From: Crocodylus rhombifer
Lineage: Eukaryota > Chordata > Crocodylia > Crocodylidae
DNA length: 64,000 nt
Direction: 5' to 3'
Assembly (NCBI GenBank): GCA_038503035.1
Contig: JAVSML010001068.1
Coordinates: forward strand, 417,591-481,590
A program made the position numbers and the translations under genes. The notes below the pieces were generated by a model. That model ran no database searches, was not told the DNA's origin, and was given only the letters and a program-made list of their open reading frames with translations. Positions 13,270 through 25,346 of this stretch are shown piece by piece. Numbering within the stretch: position 1 is the stretch's first letter; every line of letters starts with the position of its first letter.

Positions 13270-14280
13270 CTCCATTTCCACATGTAACCCTAGCCGCGAT
13301 GCTACCCGTGGCCATGTCTGGATTCAGGGTCCTGGGATGTCAAATAGCCTTGGTCAACTTCCCAGCCCCTAAGGCTGGGGCCACCTCTCCGTGGAGTGCT
13401 TTATTGCGGTTTCCCCACACTCTGGAGTCCATACGGTCTAACTATTTACACAGTTTATTATTTACAGAACAGTCAACATATGAATGAGGTTAATAGCAAA
13501 ACAGGATATCTATAATCTAATTGCCAAAACATCAATGAACTAAAAACACTTTTACCAATCGAATCCAAAACACCCTCAGTACAACTCCCCAGGTTAAACC
13601 TTGAATTTCAGCAGGAGCAGCAGGGTTAACACAAACTACTTAACATTAGCAACATAGTAGCATTGGCTGGTGCAGCTCCACAGAGGTGCTCTCCCCTAGA
13701 GCCAGCATGGGGAAGAGCTTTCCTCTGGTCCAGCTGTCTTGTACCTGCAAAAGTAACACACGCTGTCCCCCTCCCTAAACGTCCCTCTCTCTAATTCCCA
13801 GACACAGCCCCTTGTGCTGATAACGGAAACAACCCTTGGTTTATCACCCACACAGCCCCAGGGGCTTTGCTCAGCTAAATGTCCCCAGAGCCTTCCCAGA
13901 TTAAAACCCTGCCCTCCTGGACAAGTCTCCCTTACATCCCTTTTCCTCTCCACGGGTCCCTCTGACTCAGAGAGAAAAAGGGTACTGGAAAGGTCTTCTC
14001 CCTGCCACTGAGCACAGTTTCTATTCACAACACAGCAAGGGCAGGCTCCATGTGGTCCCAGCCCAAGCTTGGGACCTCTCTCTAAGCCTGGCTGAGTTCC
14101 CACCCCTCGCCTGCCTCAGGAGCCAAAAACATGCATATGCTTTTCAAAACACTGTGGCTGCAAACTTTCCTGCTCTGCCTTTACAGGGATGTTTAGCCCT
14201 GCTGCAAATCCAGCAGCAGCTGTTACACAAACAACACAGTTCCTTTCAGGATCCACTCGGATGAAATTGTCCCTTATGAA
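13270..14280 (-). repeat. Possible degraded LTR-type repeat
   Basis: This block is GC- and pyrimidine-rich against AT-rich flanks. Its complement carries two AATAAA hexamers (plus-strand TTTATT near 13402 and 13458) as in a 3' processing region. No terminal TG...CA pair or target duplication could be fixed, so this is a weak call; a processed pseudogene 3' end is an alternative. Confidence 0.25.
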
Positions 14281-15941
14281 ATTCATCAGGGAATTTTTAT
14301 AACCTAGATATCAATGTTGCATTCCTTTACTATTCGCTATTCTTTTCCTCCATCTTCTTAATATCAGCCTCTCCCTTCTGTCCTTTTCCAGCCTCTTTAT
14401 GGTAGTCCCTGCCTTCTGCCAAACCTCTCTTCTACTTCTTCAACTCCCTTGCTTGTTTCAAGCATCTAGACAAGTGAATAAGCCAATCTTCAGCAAGTAT
14501 AAATTGTCATAGGTGCCTTGAAGTCCCATTGGGCCTATGGGCAATTTACTGTAGCTAGGATCTACTTGTCCTTCTTTCCTCTTTTTCTTTTTTCTTCCAA
14601 CTCTTTCTCAATTAGTCTCTCCCCATATTTTGAGGATAACGTTGTGCTACTAAATATTGCTAAGGGCATCTAGAGCCATGGACAGACACCCTTATCTTGT
14701 CATATAACCTGAAATAAATAAAATGGGTTACAAGCTAAAATCTGCATGGAAGGAGCTAAAGAAAATTGAGTTGTTTTATATCATTACTTGCAACTGATGA
14801 TTCTGGAAGTTAGTCCATTTGATAATGCAAATAAAAATCAGGTCTTGGAACATAAAAGTTATATTTATCTCAGGTTGGACAGAACGGAAGCTGAATTTTA
14901 AACTGAAGGTGATGGGCTACGCCGCTATATTGGTAGAAAATCTAATTTTCAAGCTACCCGGAGGCACTAGTACCAGTGCAACATTTGAAAGAAGTGAGTA
15001 GAAGATGAGTGTTTGATCCCTCTCATAAGCTAGCTGGACTTTCACTCCCCATTGATATATATTCTTGGTCTCATAAACAAAGCTCCTCTTTTTCGTTTGC
15101 ATCTTCAATCCCCTGCTGTAAGTAAGACCAACTCAGGAAAAAAGATCACCTTCCCAAAATGTCAAGAAATGCAAAAAAAAAAAAAAAAAGATATAAAGAA
15201 TATCTTTTATTTCCATGCTATGATTTTTTTCCTTTGTTGATACCTTTTTCATTCAGAAGCACCCTGGAGGAATGTGTGACATATGGATAATACATGACAC
15301 GGTTCTTGCTCTTACACATTTACGTATACTATAACAATCTTATCCTCCTCTTGCCATGGGACCTGGAACCATGATGCAGGCAGTCAGCAGCAGTTCCCTG
15401 GATCAGGCTTTTAACTGGATACAGAAAGGGAAAAGAGGAGACATGACAACATAGACTGGGATAGGTGAGGCATAAGAGAAGGAAAAGTCTGGGACATTTT
15501 GGGGAAAAGAAGCCATTTGTTTGAATAACAAATGTCAGCCATGGCACACTGTCATGGCCCCAGTTTGGACACCTACTACACTAGGATCACTTTCCCATTT
15601 TTTCTGTGTATTTAACAAGTGGGTTTAAACCATTTATTTTGTTCTCAAAAGCTTTTTTAAGGTGGTGTAAAATTTGTTGCAATATTATACTACTTCCATC
15701 CTTTCTCTGTGTTTCTTTGGAAGACCAGTCTCTGCACACCAGTAAAACGGTCAGAGGCAGGAGAAAGGAATTTGGATATGCTCACTTAAGGTTCCCCTCA
15801 CATCTTAGAGCAATCTCATCTAGGAAGATTTGCAAGATAGTATTACAAGTGTATTTTTTCTTTAAGTAAATCCCACACATTTAGGTAACAAGACAGCCAC
15901 AAAGAAGCTTAAGCCTAACTAGTTTTTTATACCATAGCTGA
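14281..15941. other. Unassigned AT-rich DNA
   Basis: No gene or named repeat. Contains a poly-A run at 15173-15189 without a recognisable retroposon body directly before it. Confidence 0.5.
15173..15189. repeat. Poly-A run
   Basis: Seventeen consecutive A. No SINE or LINE tail recognised upstream and no target duplication seen. Confidence 0.85.
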
Positions 15942-16066
15942 TGTCGGGGAACAGCGGCCCCGAGGTCACGGTGGGCCGGGGTGGCGGATTGGAACACGAA
16001 CAGGTGGGATTAGCGGCGATGGAGTCTGAGTGGCACTGAAGCATATGGTTTCAAAATAAGATGGAT

Positions 16067-16072
16067 TTTATT
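16067..16072 (-). promoter_or_regulatory. LTR polyadenylation signal AATAAA
   Basis: Plus-strand TTTATT, read AATAAA on the LTR's own strand, placed about 125 bases before the LTR 3' end as expected at an R/U5 junction. Confidence 0.6.
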
Positions 16073-16415
16073 TTCTCGCGCTTTGAAGCGGAGGCACAAT
16101 TCTTTCTTCAGTTACAGTAAGTGGAAGACAAAGCTGAGGTTGAGGTGAGTAGGGGTGATCCGAATCATAGTCAGATGCCAGTGCCAAAAGTCAGTCAAAA
16201 GCCAAAGATCAATACGAGAACAAACGGAATCGAGGAAGCAAATACGAAGTGTAGAGTTGTGAGGAGAAGAACCGGGGCCCCGAGACCCAATCTCTCCCCT
16301 GCCTCGCAGTCCCTGCTAATAGCAGCCTCTGCTTGCAGGTTGAGCAGCTCTCTATCTCACAACACCAACAAAACACCCACTCTCCTAACGCCCACCCAAG
16401 GTGGGGGCTCACAAG

Positions 16416-16442
16416 CCTTTTTAAAAGAATTTTGTGGCCAAT
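16416..16442 (-). promoter_or_regulatory. LTR core promoter: ATTGG box and TATA-like box
   Basis: On the minus strand ATTGG (an inverted CCAAT box) is followed within a few bases by a TATA-like CTTTTAAAAAGG. The distance to the AATAAA signal (about 345 bases) is compatible with a U3-R layout. Whether it is still active cannot be seen from sequence. Confidence 0.5.
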
Positions 16443-16692
16443 CAGGGCGCTTATTCGAAAGAACTTTCTAGTCGGATGAAGTCATGCTCTTGTTCCCTGA
16501 GCTTGCGTCTAACTTCAGTCTGTGGTGTAACTGGGCATGCGCAGGGCTGAAAAGTAGGTCACCGGTGATTGACAGCTCTGGAGGTCACCCAGGGGGCACG
16601 TGCTGGGTAAGCCCTAGAATCTTCCACTCACAGAGTTTACTGCGAATGTCACTTTTGTGTTGGCAGCACATACTTGATATTTTTCCATGACA

Positions 16693-17199
16693 GCCAACAG
16701 CAAAGGTTGGTTTTTTCCCCCCCTGTTTTTCCTTTAATAGTTTTCCTTCACTATTTTGAATCCTTCCTTTTTCTCATTATGTTCCTGCTTTTAACCTAGC
16801 ATATTATCTCCTACCACTACAGGAACAGCTGAGTGACATTCTATGGCTGATATTCTCGTACAAAGTGAGCCTACATTATATTAATAATCCCTTCTGGCCT
16901 TTAAATCTGTGAATCCAGGTGCTGTTATGATGTTTCCTAGTTAGAAGTCTAATATGAAAAGTTACTGTGCATTTTAATCATTTCTGTTCCAGTTTGAAAA
17001 GGCAAACTTTGTGAATGCAATACATACAAAGCTCACAGTTTCGGGATCCTATTTAACTGGTAGGAGTAGAGGTTCCCCCCAATACAAGGAGGACAGTCTA
17101 ACAGACAGGGCAAATAGTTGTGGGAGGGAAAAGTAAATCCTGATGATGTTGGGTCCCAGCCCTTTCCCTTTGTCTTTCTTGAGCAAACTCACTTCACTA
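16693..17199. other. Unassigned spacer
   Basis: AT-rich DNA between the LTR and the LINE. A tail-like phrase at about 16888-16917 (CCCTTCTGGCCTTTAAATCT) resembles LINE 3' ends in sauropsids, but no body precedes it. Confidence 0.4.
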
Positions 17200-17249
17200 C
17201 GGAGGCAGATAGACTAAATGATCGATGCCTTGTCATACATCACAGAAGC

Positions 17250-19700
17250 ACTGGGAGTTCAGTCAATGCTGGAGTCTCCCAGGTGCTGCCGATAATACTG
17301 CATTTCTTCAGATTGGCCTTCAAGGTGAACAAAAGGAGGATATTCAAGGACACCTCACTGGTGAGTTGGGAGCACAGGACCTGGTTTGAGAGCAAGTTGT
17401 CAGGCATCTTTATGACATGTTTTGTCTAATATAGCTGGTGCTATATAAACAAGGCTTCAAAGCTGGTGGTGTTTACTTGAGCCAGAACACCACCATTCAT
17501 TCTTTTATCTTTCCAACTGTTCTGAAGCCTTGGATAATGGTAACATTTCAAATTGTTTAGGTGTTTCCAATATATTGTCCAGGTTTCACACCCATGCAAC
17601 AGGGTGGGGATGACAACAGCCTAATAGACAAGAGGTTTGGTTTGTGTCCTGATGTCATGGCCATTGTTGCACTTAGAAAGCAGGTTTTTAAACCTAGTGT
17701 CCCAAGAATTGATACAACACAATAACAGAAAGGCTTTAAAAATAATACCACAAGCAAGCTTCTAAAGCCAAGCGACACAAAAAGACTCCTTCCCAAAATA
17801 AAATGAGCTACTCCCCAAAGTCCCAGTACATATTTAGCAGCAATAGTGTTTTCTCACCAATGACGGCGAAGGAAGGTGGTCCAGTCTAGCAGTTTTCACC
17901 AAGCAAGATCCATTGCTGGTTAAGCTGGGTGCGATGTAGCACTGATCTCTCTCTCTGCTTCTCCTGGAGTGCACACCTTGCTGGCAAATTTACTTAGTTC
18001 TTATACTGTTTAATTGTATAGCTTCAAAGCATTTTTCTTTGATCATTGGCCGATTAGAGTCCAGTCAAACAGGGAGGAAAAGGTTGATCATCAGATCACA
18101 ACTATTAATTGCCTGGCTCCTGTTCTTGGATCTGTCTGGGCGAGAAGACTTATGCATTTTTTTCAGACCCTGCAATTATAGGTTAATCATAGATGATGGG
18201 CCTTGAGTGGTCAGACAGGATGCTTAGGTATCTCCAAACCTGTTTTGGGGTATTTGTTTATCAATGGGGCACATTTGCAGTAGCTTGTATGGGTGATGGT
18301 CTGTTTCCCAAACTCTAGACTTACATTGAATGGTTCAGACATTTGTAACACTCTCTACGTTACATATTTGTTGGGAGAAGTGTAAGAAGGGTGTGTTTGT
18401 CATGTACAAGGCTGTATCTTTTACAAGTTTCTCTCAAAAAGCATATTTAGCCTGTTGTTTTCTTTAGCTGCTAGGTTAATTGAAATGCATATGTAGTTTC
18501 CTCGCCTTCACTGGCTTTCTTAGACACACACATGTGATGAGCATGTTAGATGTCTGTTGACAATTTTCTTGATTTGACATAATCTAGCACAAAGAATAAA
18601 ACCAGTTGGGGTTTTTCTATTTTGTATGGTCCCAGCTGCCACTTTGCATTTTTGTGCAAGATGCACTGTTATTTTAATTTGGTTGTAAAGATTTTATGTG
18701 TAGACCTGGCTGAGCTGTTACTGTATTCACCATTAACAGTCAACAGAGACACAATTTCAGACATGTCCAAAATCAGCACTGGAAGATTTTTTATGGTGTT
18801 AAGTATCATCACCAATGCTTACTTTTTGGGAAAAGTAACCCAGGTAAAGGAGACACTCAATGTTCTCCAAAGATTGCCTTCTAATTGCAATATGTAGATG
18901 ATATGGTGTGGGTAGGTAAAGTGTTTTGGTTTTGGTGAAGTTAACGGTGAGTACAAGCATTTCATGTGCTTCACAAAAGTAATCAAAAGTAACCAGGAGA
19001 TGTTCAATTGAGTGCACACATGATACAATCATCAATGGATTGAAAAACTGTAATGAAGGTGCTAGCTATCTTAGATTTGGAATGTAACCAGTTGATGTTA
19101 AAGAGATTCCTGTCCGTGTAATACTAGATGCTAACTCCAAATGGATGTCTATCAACAATGAAATACAGAATGATTCTGGCACCTCTCAAATCACTGAGAA
19201 TCTGTTGTTTTCCAGATTTTCATAATAATGATGTGCAGCTGGTAAGAGTGTTTTTTTCTATCTTGGTTACAAATTTCAGCTGGTATTCCATCATGACCAC
19301 ATGCTTTGTTCTTTTTTATCTGCTTACTGGCTTTCAAGGCCTCTTGATAAGTTGGTGGTCCTTAATTGGGTGGTGTGGAATGGCTTTAACAGTACTGTCT
19401 TAAACATTGGAGCTCTTGAAAATGCTCGTTCCATCATGCACTGATGGTGGAGCTCTCTAAAAGTGTTGCTACATCCCTGGACCCCAGGAGGGATGGCTCC
19501 TTAATTGCTTGTCCCACAGGTAGTTTTAGTTGTGCTGAAGAAACTATGCATGCCATGACTGTCAGCAGTTTTTTTAATCTCTTGATTTGTCCTCCCATCA
19601 CTGGATCTTTCACACCCAAATTTTCCTCTGGGTCTCAGCTTTAAGTGGCAATGTTTGTCTTGCTTCTGTTTGATGTAATTTCCCCAAGTTTTAAAGGCTC
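17250..19700 (-). pseudogene. Decayed LINE reverse transcriptase ORF
   Basis: The reading frame is kept only in patches: a 61-codon piece (19434-19619), a 78-codon RT piece (18799-19035) and a 79-codon piece (17557-17796, which is out of frame for part of its length). The IPAE block at about 19280 marks the RT fingers, and HGCETW is a conserved word of the region after the thumb. The catalytic DD box itself is not preserved in any open piece. The product would have been a LINE polyprotein with endonuclease and RT; the endonuclease is not visible. Confidence 0.65.
17800..18785. mobile_element. Foreign DNA inside the LINE, type unresolved
   Basis: Sequence between two blocks of the LINE that should be nearly adjacent (expected spacing under 200 bases). 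It contains an inverted hexamer pair TGTAAC/GTTACA at about 18344-18363, which could be an LTR edge on the minus strand, but no opposite end or target duplication was found. It may also be several small insertions. Confidence 0.35.
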
Positions 19701-19765
19701 TCCTTTTTCTGCCAATGAGAGTTTGAATTTCTTTGTAGAGAAGCCTAGAGATGCCTCAAAAGCCT

Positions 19766-21139
19766 GATAGACACTATTCTTGAGGCTGTCTCAGGGATCA
19801 ATGGTGTCAAGATAATCGGGGGGGCAGAGAGTTTCTCCATAAGGCACTTCTAGAGATTATCACTTTTAGCAGGGTCTATTAAGCATTTGATATTGAATCT
19901 TTTCCTTGGTTCCTATTCCTCCCTATCAGGAGTACAAAAATTCCAGATAGCATCATTCTTGAGGTCATTTGTAGCACAGAAGCCTCTCTACCACATCACG
20001 GTTGTAATTCTTAGGAGTCCTGTTTAAGCAGCAATAACCATAAAAGTGAATACATATTTTTTTCCGTCCCTTCCAGATGCTGATTTATGTCACAGATAAA
20101 CATTTGAAAACATGAACTGGGTACAGATCACAAATCTAGTTCCTGAATTTTCACAGGAAAACTGAGTAACCAATTGTCTCTCTTTTTCTAATATTACCAG
20201 TTAAGAAATATGTATGTTGGGCTTCACTTAAGGTTATCTTGTGGAACATGTTCTCATGAAGTAAATTTTGTTGTTCATTTAAAAGATTGGTCCATGGTTC
20301 TAAACGTGCCCGTGCTTCACTGGACATTCTACTGGGACATGCTCATAGGAAAAAACACACAATCTACTTTAAAGGAAATACTTTAAAGATTTACAGAGAA
20401 TTTAAGAAATAGATTTTAAAGTGAAGTTCCCACAACCTTGGAAAATTAAGATGATCAGATAATCAGGACATTTCTTTTCTTTTCTTTTTTAACCCAAGTG
20501 TGCCATTTAGAAAGATTCTCTCTCATTAATAGAGGCCAATATTTATCAGTGAATATTACAGAAGACCTCTACTAGTGACTTCAGTTTATGACCAAAAAAG
20601 TAATGAGTAATTAAATCAGACAGATGACATGGTGTCTGTGACAGACTTTCTACATTAGTATGAGCATTGTATAACAGATATAATATTTGATTGGCAACCT
20701 AAAGTGACAGGCAACTGTAAAGGACAACACTTAGGTTGGGATCAATGATTGAAGCTACAAGTGCTAATCAGAATCCTGGCTGAACAATTAGAAGCCTATT
20801 AATCAAATGAGCTGGACTGCCAATCAGAAAAGCATTAAAATAATCAGTTCATGAGGAACTAAATGCATTGATCAGAATCTCTGAATTAGGTAAATGATTT
20901 GTATTTCTGATGGGGAAAAAATACATTCCTTAAGTGGTAGAAAGGCCACTTTACTCCTACCTGGACAAAGGCATTACAATTATGGCCTTCTGAAATAAGA
21001 GTGCCAAGGCTACTTTTAAGAATGATGACCATGATAGAACTAAAGAGGGAGGATATTTTGTAATGGATTTCAGCATTTTAGCTCCAAGTGTGTATGTGAT
21101 AAGTTATTTCAGCTGCTGACCTGGAGGCCTGTGGAACGC
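19766..21139. other. Unassigned AT-rich DNA
   Basis: No gene or repeat that I can bound. Includes a short T/C-rich run near 20469-20490. Confidence 0.5.
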
Positions 21140-21660
21140 ATTCATTTAATGGCATAATGGGATGTGTTTTCCGGTTCCAACAATTGCACCTCCTGTCCTG
21201 CCACATGTATATGGCAGAAAGCATGGTTTTGGGCTCAGGGATGAGATCCCAATCGCACCATTATTAGCTACCAACACAGGAGGCGGCCAAAATCATGATC
21301 CCAGGCTCCCCCTGCACTGGCAAATTGAAAGCTGGGTGCCTGGTAAACCCGTGAGGCACTGGGAAGGGACAAATAATCAGCTGATCCTTGGGCTTAACAC
21401 AGGGCCGCACTAGAATAGGTTTGTGACTCCAGTGGATCCCAAGGCTGATTGTTGAGCTCAGCCCAAATACTGCACTAGAGCAGGTTTGACACTTAGTGGG
21501 GTCCCAAGGCTGGTACCAACAATCAGCTGATTGTGAGACTCAATGCTAGGACTGTACCAGAGCAGATTCAAGATGAGGATGGGGTCTCAAGGCCAAAACC
21601 ATCAAACAGCTGATTGCTGATTTCAGCCCTGAGACTGCACCAGGGTCTTCAACTGGCCCC
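21140..21660 (+). repeat. Interspersed repeat shared with 38.6 kb (copy 1)
   Basis: Aligns by eye with 38597-38955 in the same orientation: both start with ATTCATTTAA, then share GATTTTGGG-like and GAGATCCCAAT-like words and TTTGCACTGGCAA-like sequence. Inside are imperfect direct repeats built around CAATCAGCTGATTGTTGG and 'ACTGCACCAGAGCAG', at a spacing of roughly 70-110 bases. Family unknown; an LTR-retroelement internal or leader region is possible. Confidence 0.6.
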
Positions 21661-22108
21661 TACAGCCCTGTGCACCAGGATGTCACAAAACATCATGTGC
21701 AGTCCAACACATGTAATTGTTTAAGGTCCCGTCACAGGAATGTCAGAACACAGAGCGCAGCCAGGATGTACACATGATTTTTAAAAGCCCCAGCACATGC
21801 AGCCCCGGGTCAGGGAACCTCTCCCTATCCCAGGATTCCCATGGCTGGGATATGTCAAGTGCCTTGCTCTCTAGCTCCCTGTAAGCTGCAATGCAAGGCA
21901 GTCAACCTGCTAGGTCACAGGGAGCTCTGCAACTCCCCACAACCCAGCACCCTGGCTTACATGATGGGTTCCCTGGATTTGGCACCCTGAAAACAACAAG
22001 ATGCAACCCCATGCAGGGCTGTACCACAGGCCTGCCAACACAGGGAGTAGTCAACCATGCCCCACCATTCAACCAGCATCAGGCTGCATGGTGGGGACCC
22101 TGCCATAC

Positions 22109-22700
22109 TGTCACAGTGGGTCATGGGTGGCAAGGATCACAGGGTCAGCAGGAGTCAGAAGGAACATCCAGATTCCAGTCACCAGCTGCAACAGGAAGCC
22201 AGGAGGTCAATCTGAGAACAAGGTCTAGGAACAGGCAGAGTCAGAAAGCCAAAAGATCAGACAGTATTCAGAGATCAAGCCAGGTTGATCAAGCAGAGAG
22301 CAGGGTATAGGAACAAGTCAAGCCAGAGAGCTGAGGTGAGACAAAGGTCAGAGTGAGTGAGCAAGCCAGGTGAAGAACCCAGGAGATCAAGCAGAAAATG
22401 GAATCAGAGAGCAAGCTGGAGGGAACAGCAAAGTGAGCTAGGATCAGGATGAGCCTTGCTGCCAAGATACTTCCTGTTCTGGGTCAGGGTTTATATGGGA
22501 GAAGTGGCAAGCCGGCTGACCCTGGCTGGACATTACAGTGCCAGAGAGTAGGCAGATGACTAGGCTCTACTGGAAACTTCAGGACAGCCTTGACCAATCT
22601 AGGTGACTAGTTCTAGGGTGGTAAGCTGCAATGAGTGGCAAGATGCTAGTCAGGCTGAAGCCACAAGTTTGAAACCACAGCCTGATGCACATTTAATTTA
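22109..22700 (-). mobile_element. Probable LTR-like segment
   Basis: The plus strand begins TGTCACAG; on the minus strand a TATA motif (ATATAA, 22491-22496) precedes about 380 bases of CT-rich sequence full of CTGACTC/CTTGATC-like words, ending ...CTGTGACA. This is the layout of U3-R-U5. It shares words with the solo LTR at 15.9 kb (GTCAGAAAGCCAAAAGATCA here; GTCAGTCAAAAGCCAAAGAT there). The far end and the target duplication are not fixed. Confidence 0.45.
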
Positions 22701-22931
22701 AGGTGCAATGGGAACCAGCCACAAAATTATTGCACATATTTTGTAGAATAATATTGTGACTGGTTTCCTTTTTGTGCTGTAATTAATTCCCTGAATGTGT
22801 GGCCAGGTTACAAAAGTGCATGTCTGCCAGAGGCCTATGTCTTGGTGGTCCCCATGACCATGACCTATGCAAGTTTACAACAAAAGGGCAAAGACTCTTG
22901 GTCCATGCAGCAATGGAAGCTTGAAGTATAC

Positions 22932-23884
22932 TGGGCACTTCTACATAAGATGCTTTACTGCACAGTAGAGCAAATTACTGTGTACAGTAGTAAGCATCAC
23001 TGTCTACACATGCAGACCCTTACGGTGCAGTAATCTGTTTTACTTGGCAGTTAATTTTCTACCTGGAAATGCAAGTAGCAAATTAACTGCTAAGTAATTA
23101 CTGCACAGGTAGTAAGGCACATGTGGATGGCCAACTGGGAGCAAATTTGCTTCCAGCCATCTGGGCAGCAGAGGGTAGGAGATTGTTCCCTGTTAAAGCT
23201 CCCCCATCACAGAGCAGCAGATATGATATTGCTCTCAGCCCCTGCCTGCGATTGTGGAGATGGGGCAGGGAGCTCCCTGCATGGCATTACTGGCCCAGCC
23301 TGGAGCTGGCTGGGACCTGCCCCAGACTGGGACAGTCTCTGGACAGCCTCAGGCTGTGTAGGGAAGTTTGCACATACAGCCTAGAGCTGACTGGGGACTG
23401 TCTCATTTTGGCAGACAGGGGCAGGGGGCTAGGACTTGCCCTTCCCCCATAGCTTTTTCTAAGCCCCTGTGCCCCATTGGGAAGCTGGGGCTGGGAGCTT
23501 CTTGCTGCCAGGACAGGGGGACATTGTCCCTGCCTGGTCAGTGGAGCCCAACCCAGCAGCAGGCAGCTCCCAGGGGCAGGGAGCAATCTCCCAGCAACCC
23601 CTCCCCTTCCTCCCCCCCCCCCCCCGGAGACAAATGTCTCCTGACCCTGTGCTCCCTGCTATCTCCTGGGCTAGCACCCAAGAGGATCCTAGAGCTTCCC
23701 TCCCTTGGCTGCTGCAGGGGGCTGGTGCAGGGCCAAGGGAGGTAGGAGCAAACTGCTGACAAGAGCAGCAAATCTACTCCCAAATGGGTGCACATGTAGA
23801 TGCCCACACAGGGTGTGTTTACTCTGGAGTAAATCACTCTGGAGTAAACCCATCCAGCAGCATTTGCACATGTAGATGCACCCA
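22932..23884. mobile_element. MITE with TGGGCACATCTACA-type ends
   Basis: The left end (TGGGCACTTCTACATAAG) and the complement of the right end (TGGGTGCATCTACATGTG) match, and the same terminal words bound the elements at 46090-46318 and 57660-57935. Subterminal sequence is rich in TACTGCACAG and AGTAAT words. The GC-rich middle contains a C run at 23612-23625 and an imperfect duplication around GGAGCTGGCTGGGACCTG. There is no transposase frame; open frames of 60-130 codons here are artefacts of GC-rich palindromic DNA. Target duplication not identified. Confidence 0.5.
23612..23625. repeat. Poly-C run
   Basis: Fourteen consecutive C in the GC-rich middle of a MITE-like element. Confidence 0.85.
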
Positions 23885-23892
23885 CTGAATAC

Positions 23893-25095
23893 ATAACAGG
23901 TCTGGCAGCAGATAGGCTCTCTCTGCTCAATGTAACCAAGCAAGAACTTCTAGCTTCTATTATCCTGACTCCTGCTTTTGTCCTCCCTGGCCTATTTCCT
24001 TTTGCTTAATTTGACTTCAATATTATCTACACCAAAGCTGTAACCAAGTTTTTTTCTTCTGCCCAGTTCTGCTCTTACCATCAGACAAACTTATTACAGA
24101 TCTTATCTTGTTGTGAAAATAGAAATGGAAAATCCCAATGTGAACTTCTGCTTACACCAATGGGATGCGCCTTGTCTAAAACCTTGAAACTTTTGCATAA
24201 TGGTCTGCACAAGCTGATCAGGGTTTGACAGTATAGATAACCATGCTAGGGCTAAAGGGAGTAGATTTTCTGTAGTGAATAATTTATTCACCCTTTTTAA
24301 ATGTCCAGTCTATATATAAATTAGCCACTGGATACACATTTTACAAATGTATTCCTTATTCAAAATTATTTGGACTCATCATAGGAACAAAGAGCAGCCT
24401 ATAGCTGTTCATGTTCTATTTCATGCGACTATTTCAGAGACCATGCCCCATTCACAATTCATATTATGCAGTAGTGACCTTACATTCCAAGAAGATGGAT
24501 CCTTAGAGGGCTATTAGTTACTTCAACCAGCTCTAAGGCTGCTCCACTTCCTGAAAGCAGCATGGAAGAGCTGTGGGTTTAGAAGAGGGCACTGCTCACA
24601 ATGTTATCCAAAGAAAGGGCACTGAAAAGTTAAATAATAATGGGCCAAAGACAGCCAGGCACAGTATGAGTCACTTGAATGAACTGGGAGAAGGACTTGA
24701 TTTAAAGCCATCAGGTTAACTGCAGGCAGTTGAATGACTGATAAGTTCAGTCAAACTAGCAAAGGTCCAAACCACTCAGCACTCAAGACCTGACCAATGC
24801 TATCAAATGCAACAGGATTACCCAGCAAAGAGAGAGGCCCAAACCACAGATAGGTCTGAATTATAACTGGGAATCTGAGCATCTCATACTGGGGAGAGAA
24901 ATTTAAAACACAGACAGTCACATGATTAACCGAAATCTTATTGCCACCTGTACTAGCATCTGTACTAACATCCCTGCCCTAGCAGCCTAGAGACAAAGAT
25001 CTCTCAAAGTCTAAAAAGCCAGACCATCAATACTATTCTTAGAGACAGTATTTAAACAGTAATTAGTCAGTGGGGTACCAATACCCCACATCTGA
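23893..25095. other. Unassigned DNA
   Basis: No gene or named repeat recognised between the MITE and the CR1 fragment. Confidence 0.5.
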
Positions 25096-25346
25096 ATCAT
25101 AGAAAATTAGGGTTGGAACAGACCTCAGGAGGTCATCTAATCCAGCCCCCTGCTGGAAGCAGGACCATCCCCAACCAGTTCATCCCAGCCAAAGCTTTGT
25201 CTAGCTGGGTTTCGAAAACCTCCAAGGATGGAGCTTCCACAACCTCTTTGGTTAACCTGTTTCAGTGTTTCATGACCGTCCTAGTGAGAAAATTCTTGCT
25301 AATATCTAACATAAATTTCCCTTGCTGCAACTTGAGATTGTTGCTT
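25096..25346 (-). mobile_element. CR1 LINE 3' fragment, minus strand
   Basis: Plus-strand TTAGGGTTGGAACAGACCTC near 25108 is the complement of the CR1 3' terminus; the remaining 200 bases encode, on the minus strand, the last residues of ORF2 with stops. It matches the CR1 fragment at 46.4 kb closely in wording (CATCCCAGCCAAAGCTTTGT is common to both), so both belong to one subfamily. Confidence 0.9.

Larger units (their letters stand above)
15942..16692 (-). mobile_element. Solo LTR of an endogenous retrovirus-like element
   Basis: On the minus strand the segment starts TGTCATGG and ends CCCCGACA, giving the inverted TGTC...GACA ends typical of LTRs. In that orientation promoter and 3' processing signals come in the right order: ATTGG (complement of CCAAT at 16438-16442), a TATA-like CTTTTAAAAAGG (16416-16427) and AATAAA (16067-16072). 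About 751 bases is a usual LTR length. No gag, pol or env sequence borders it, so it is probably a solo LTR left by recombination. A perfect target duplication is not visible; the flanks GCTGA and GCCAA match at 3 of 5 positions. Confidence 0.8.
17200..19765 (-). mobile_element. Ancient non-CR1 LINE, minus strand, interrupted
   Basis: Translated pieces on the minus strand follow a non-LTR retrotransposon ORF in order. At about 19620-19280 lies pre-RT linker and the KNKACGHDGIPAE motif; at 18800-19035 RT palm to thumb (LTVNFTKTKTLYLP, then a YLGYFSQ block); at 17560-17700 a HGCETWTIYWKHL block; at 17250-17320 LKANLKKCSIIGSTWE near the C-terminus. These words differ from CR1 and belong to another LINE clade, which I cannot name safely. 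About 1 kb (roughly 17800-18785) between the RT and C-terminal blocks does not fit and looks inserted. Many stops show great age. Confidence 0.75.

Noticed and set aside
21140..21660. CRISPR-like array in the CAGCTGATTG units
   Set aside because: Units are imperfect, spacing varies and the spacers resemble each other; the genome is a vertebrate's.
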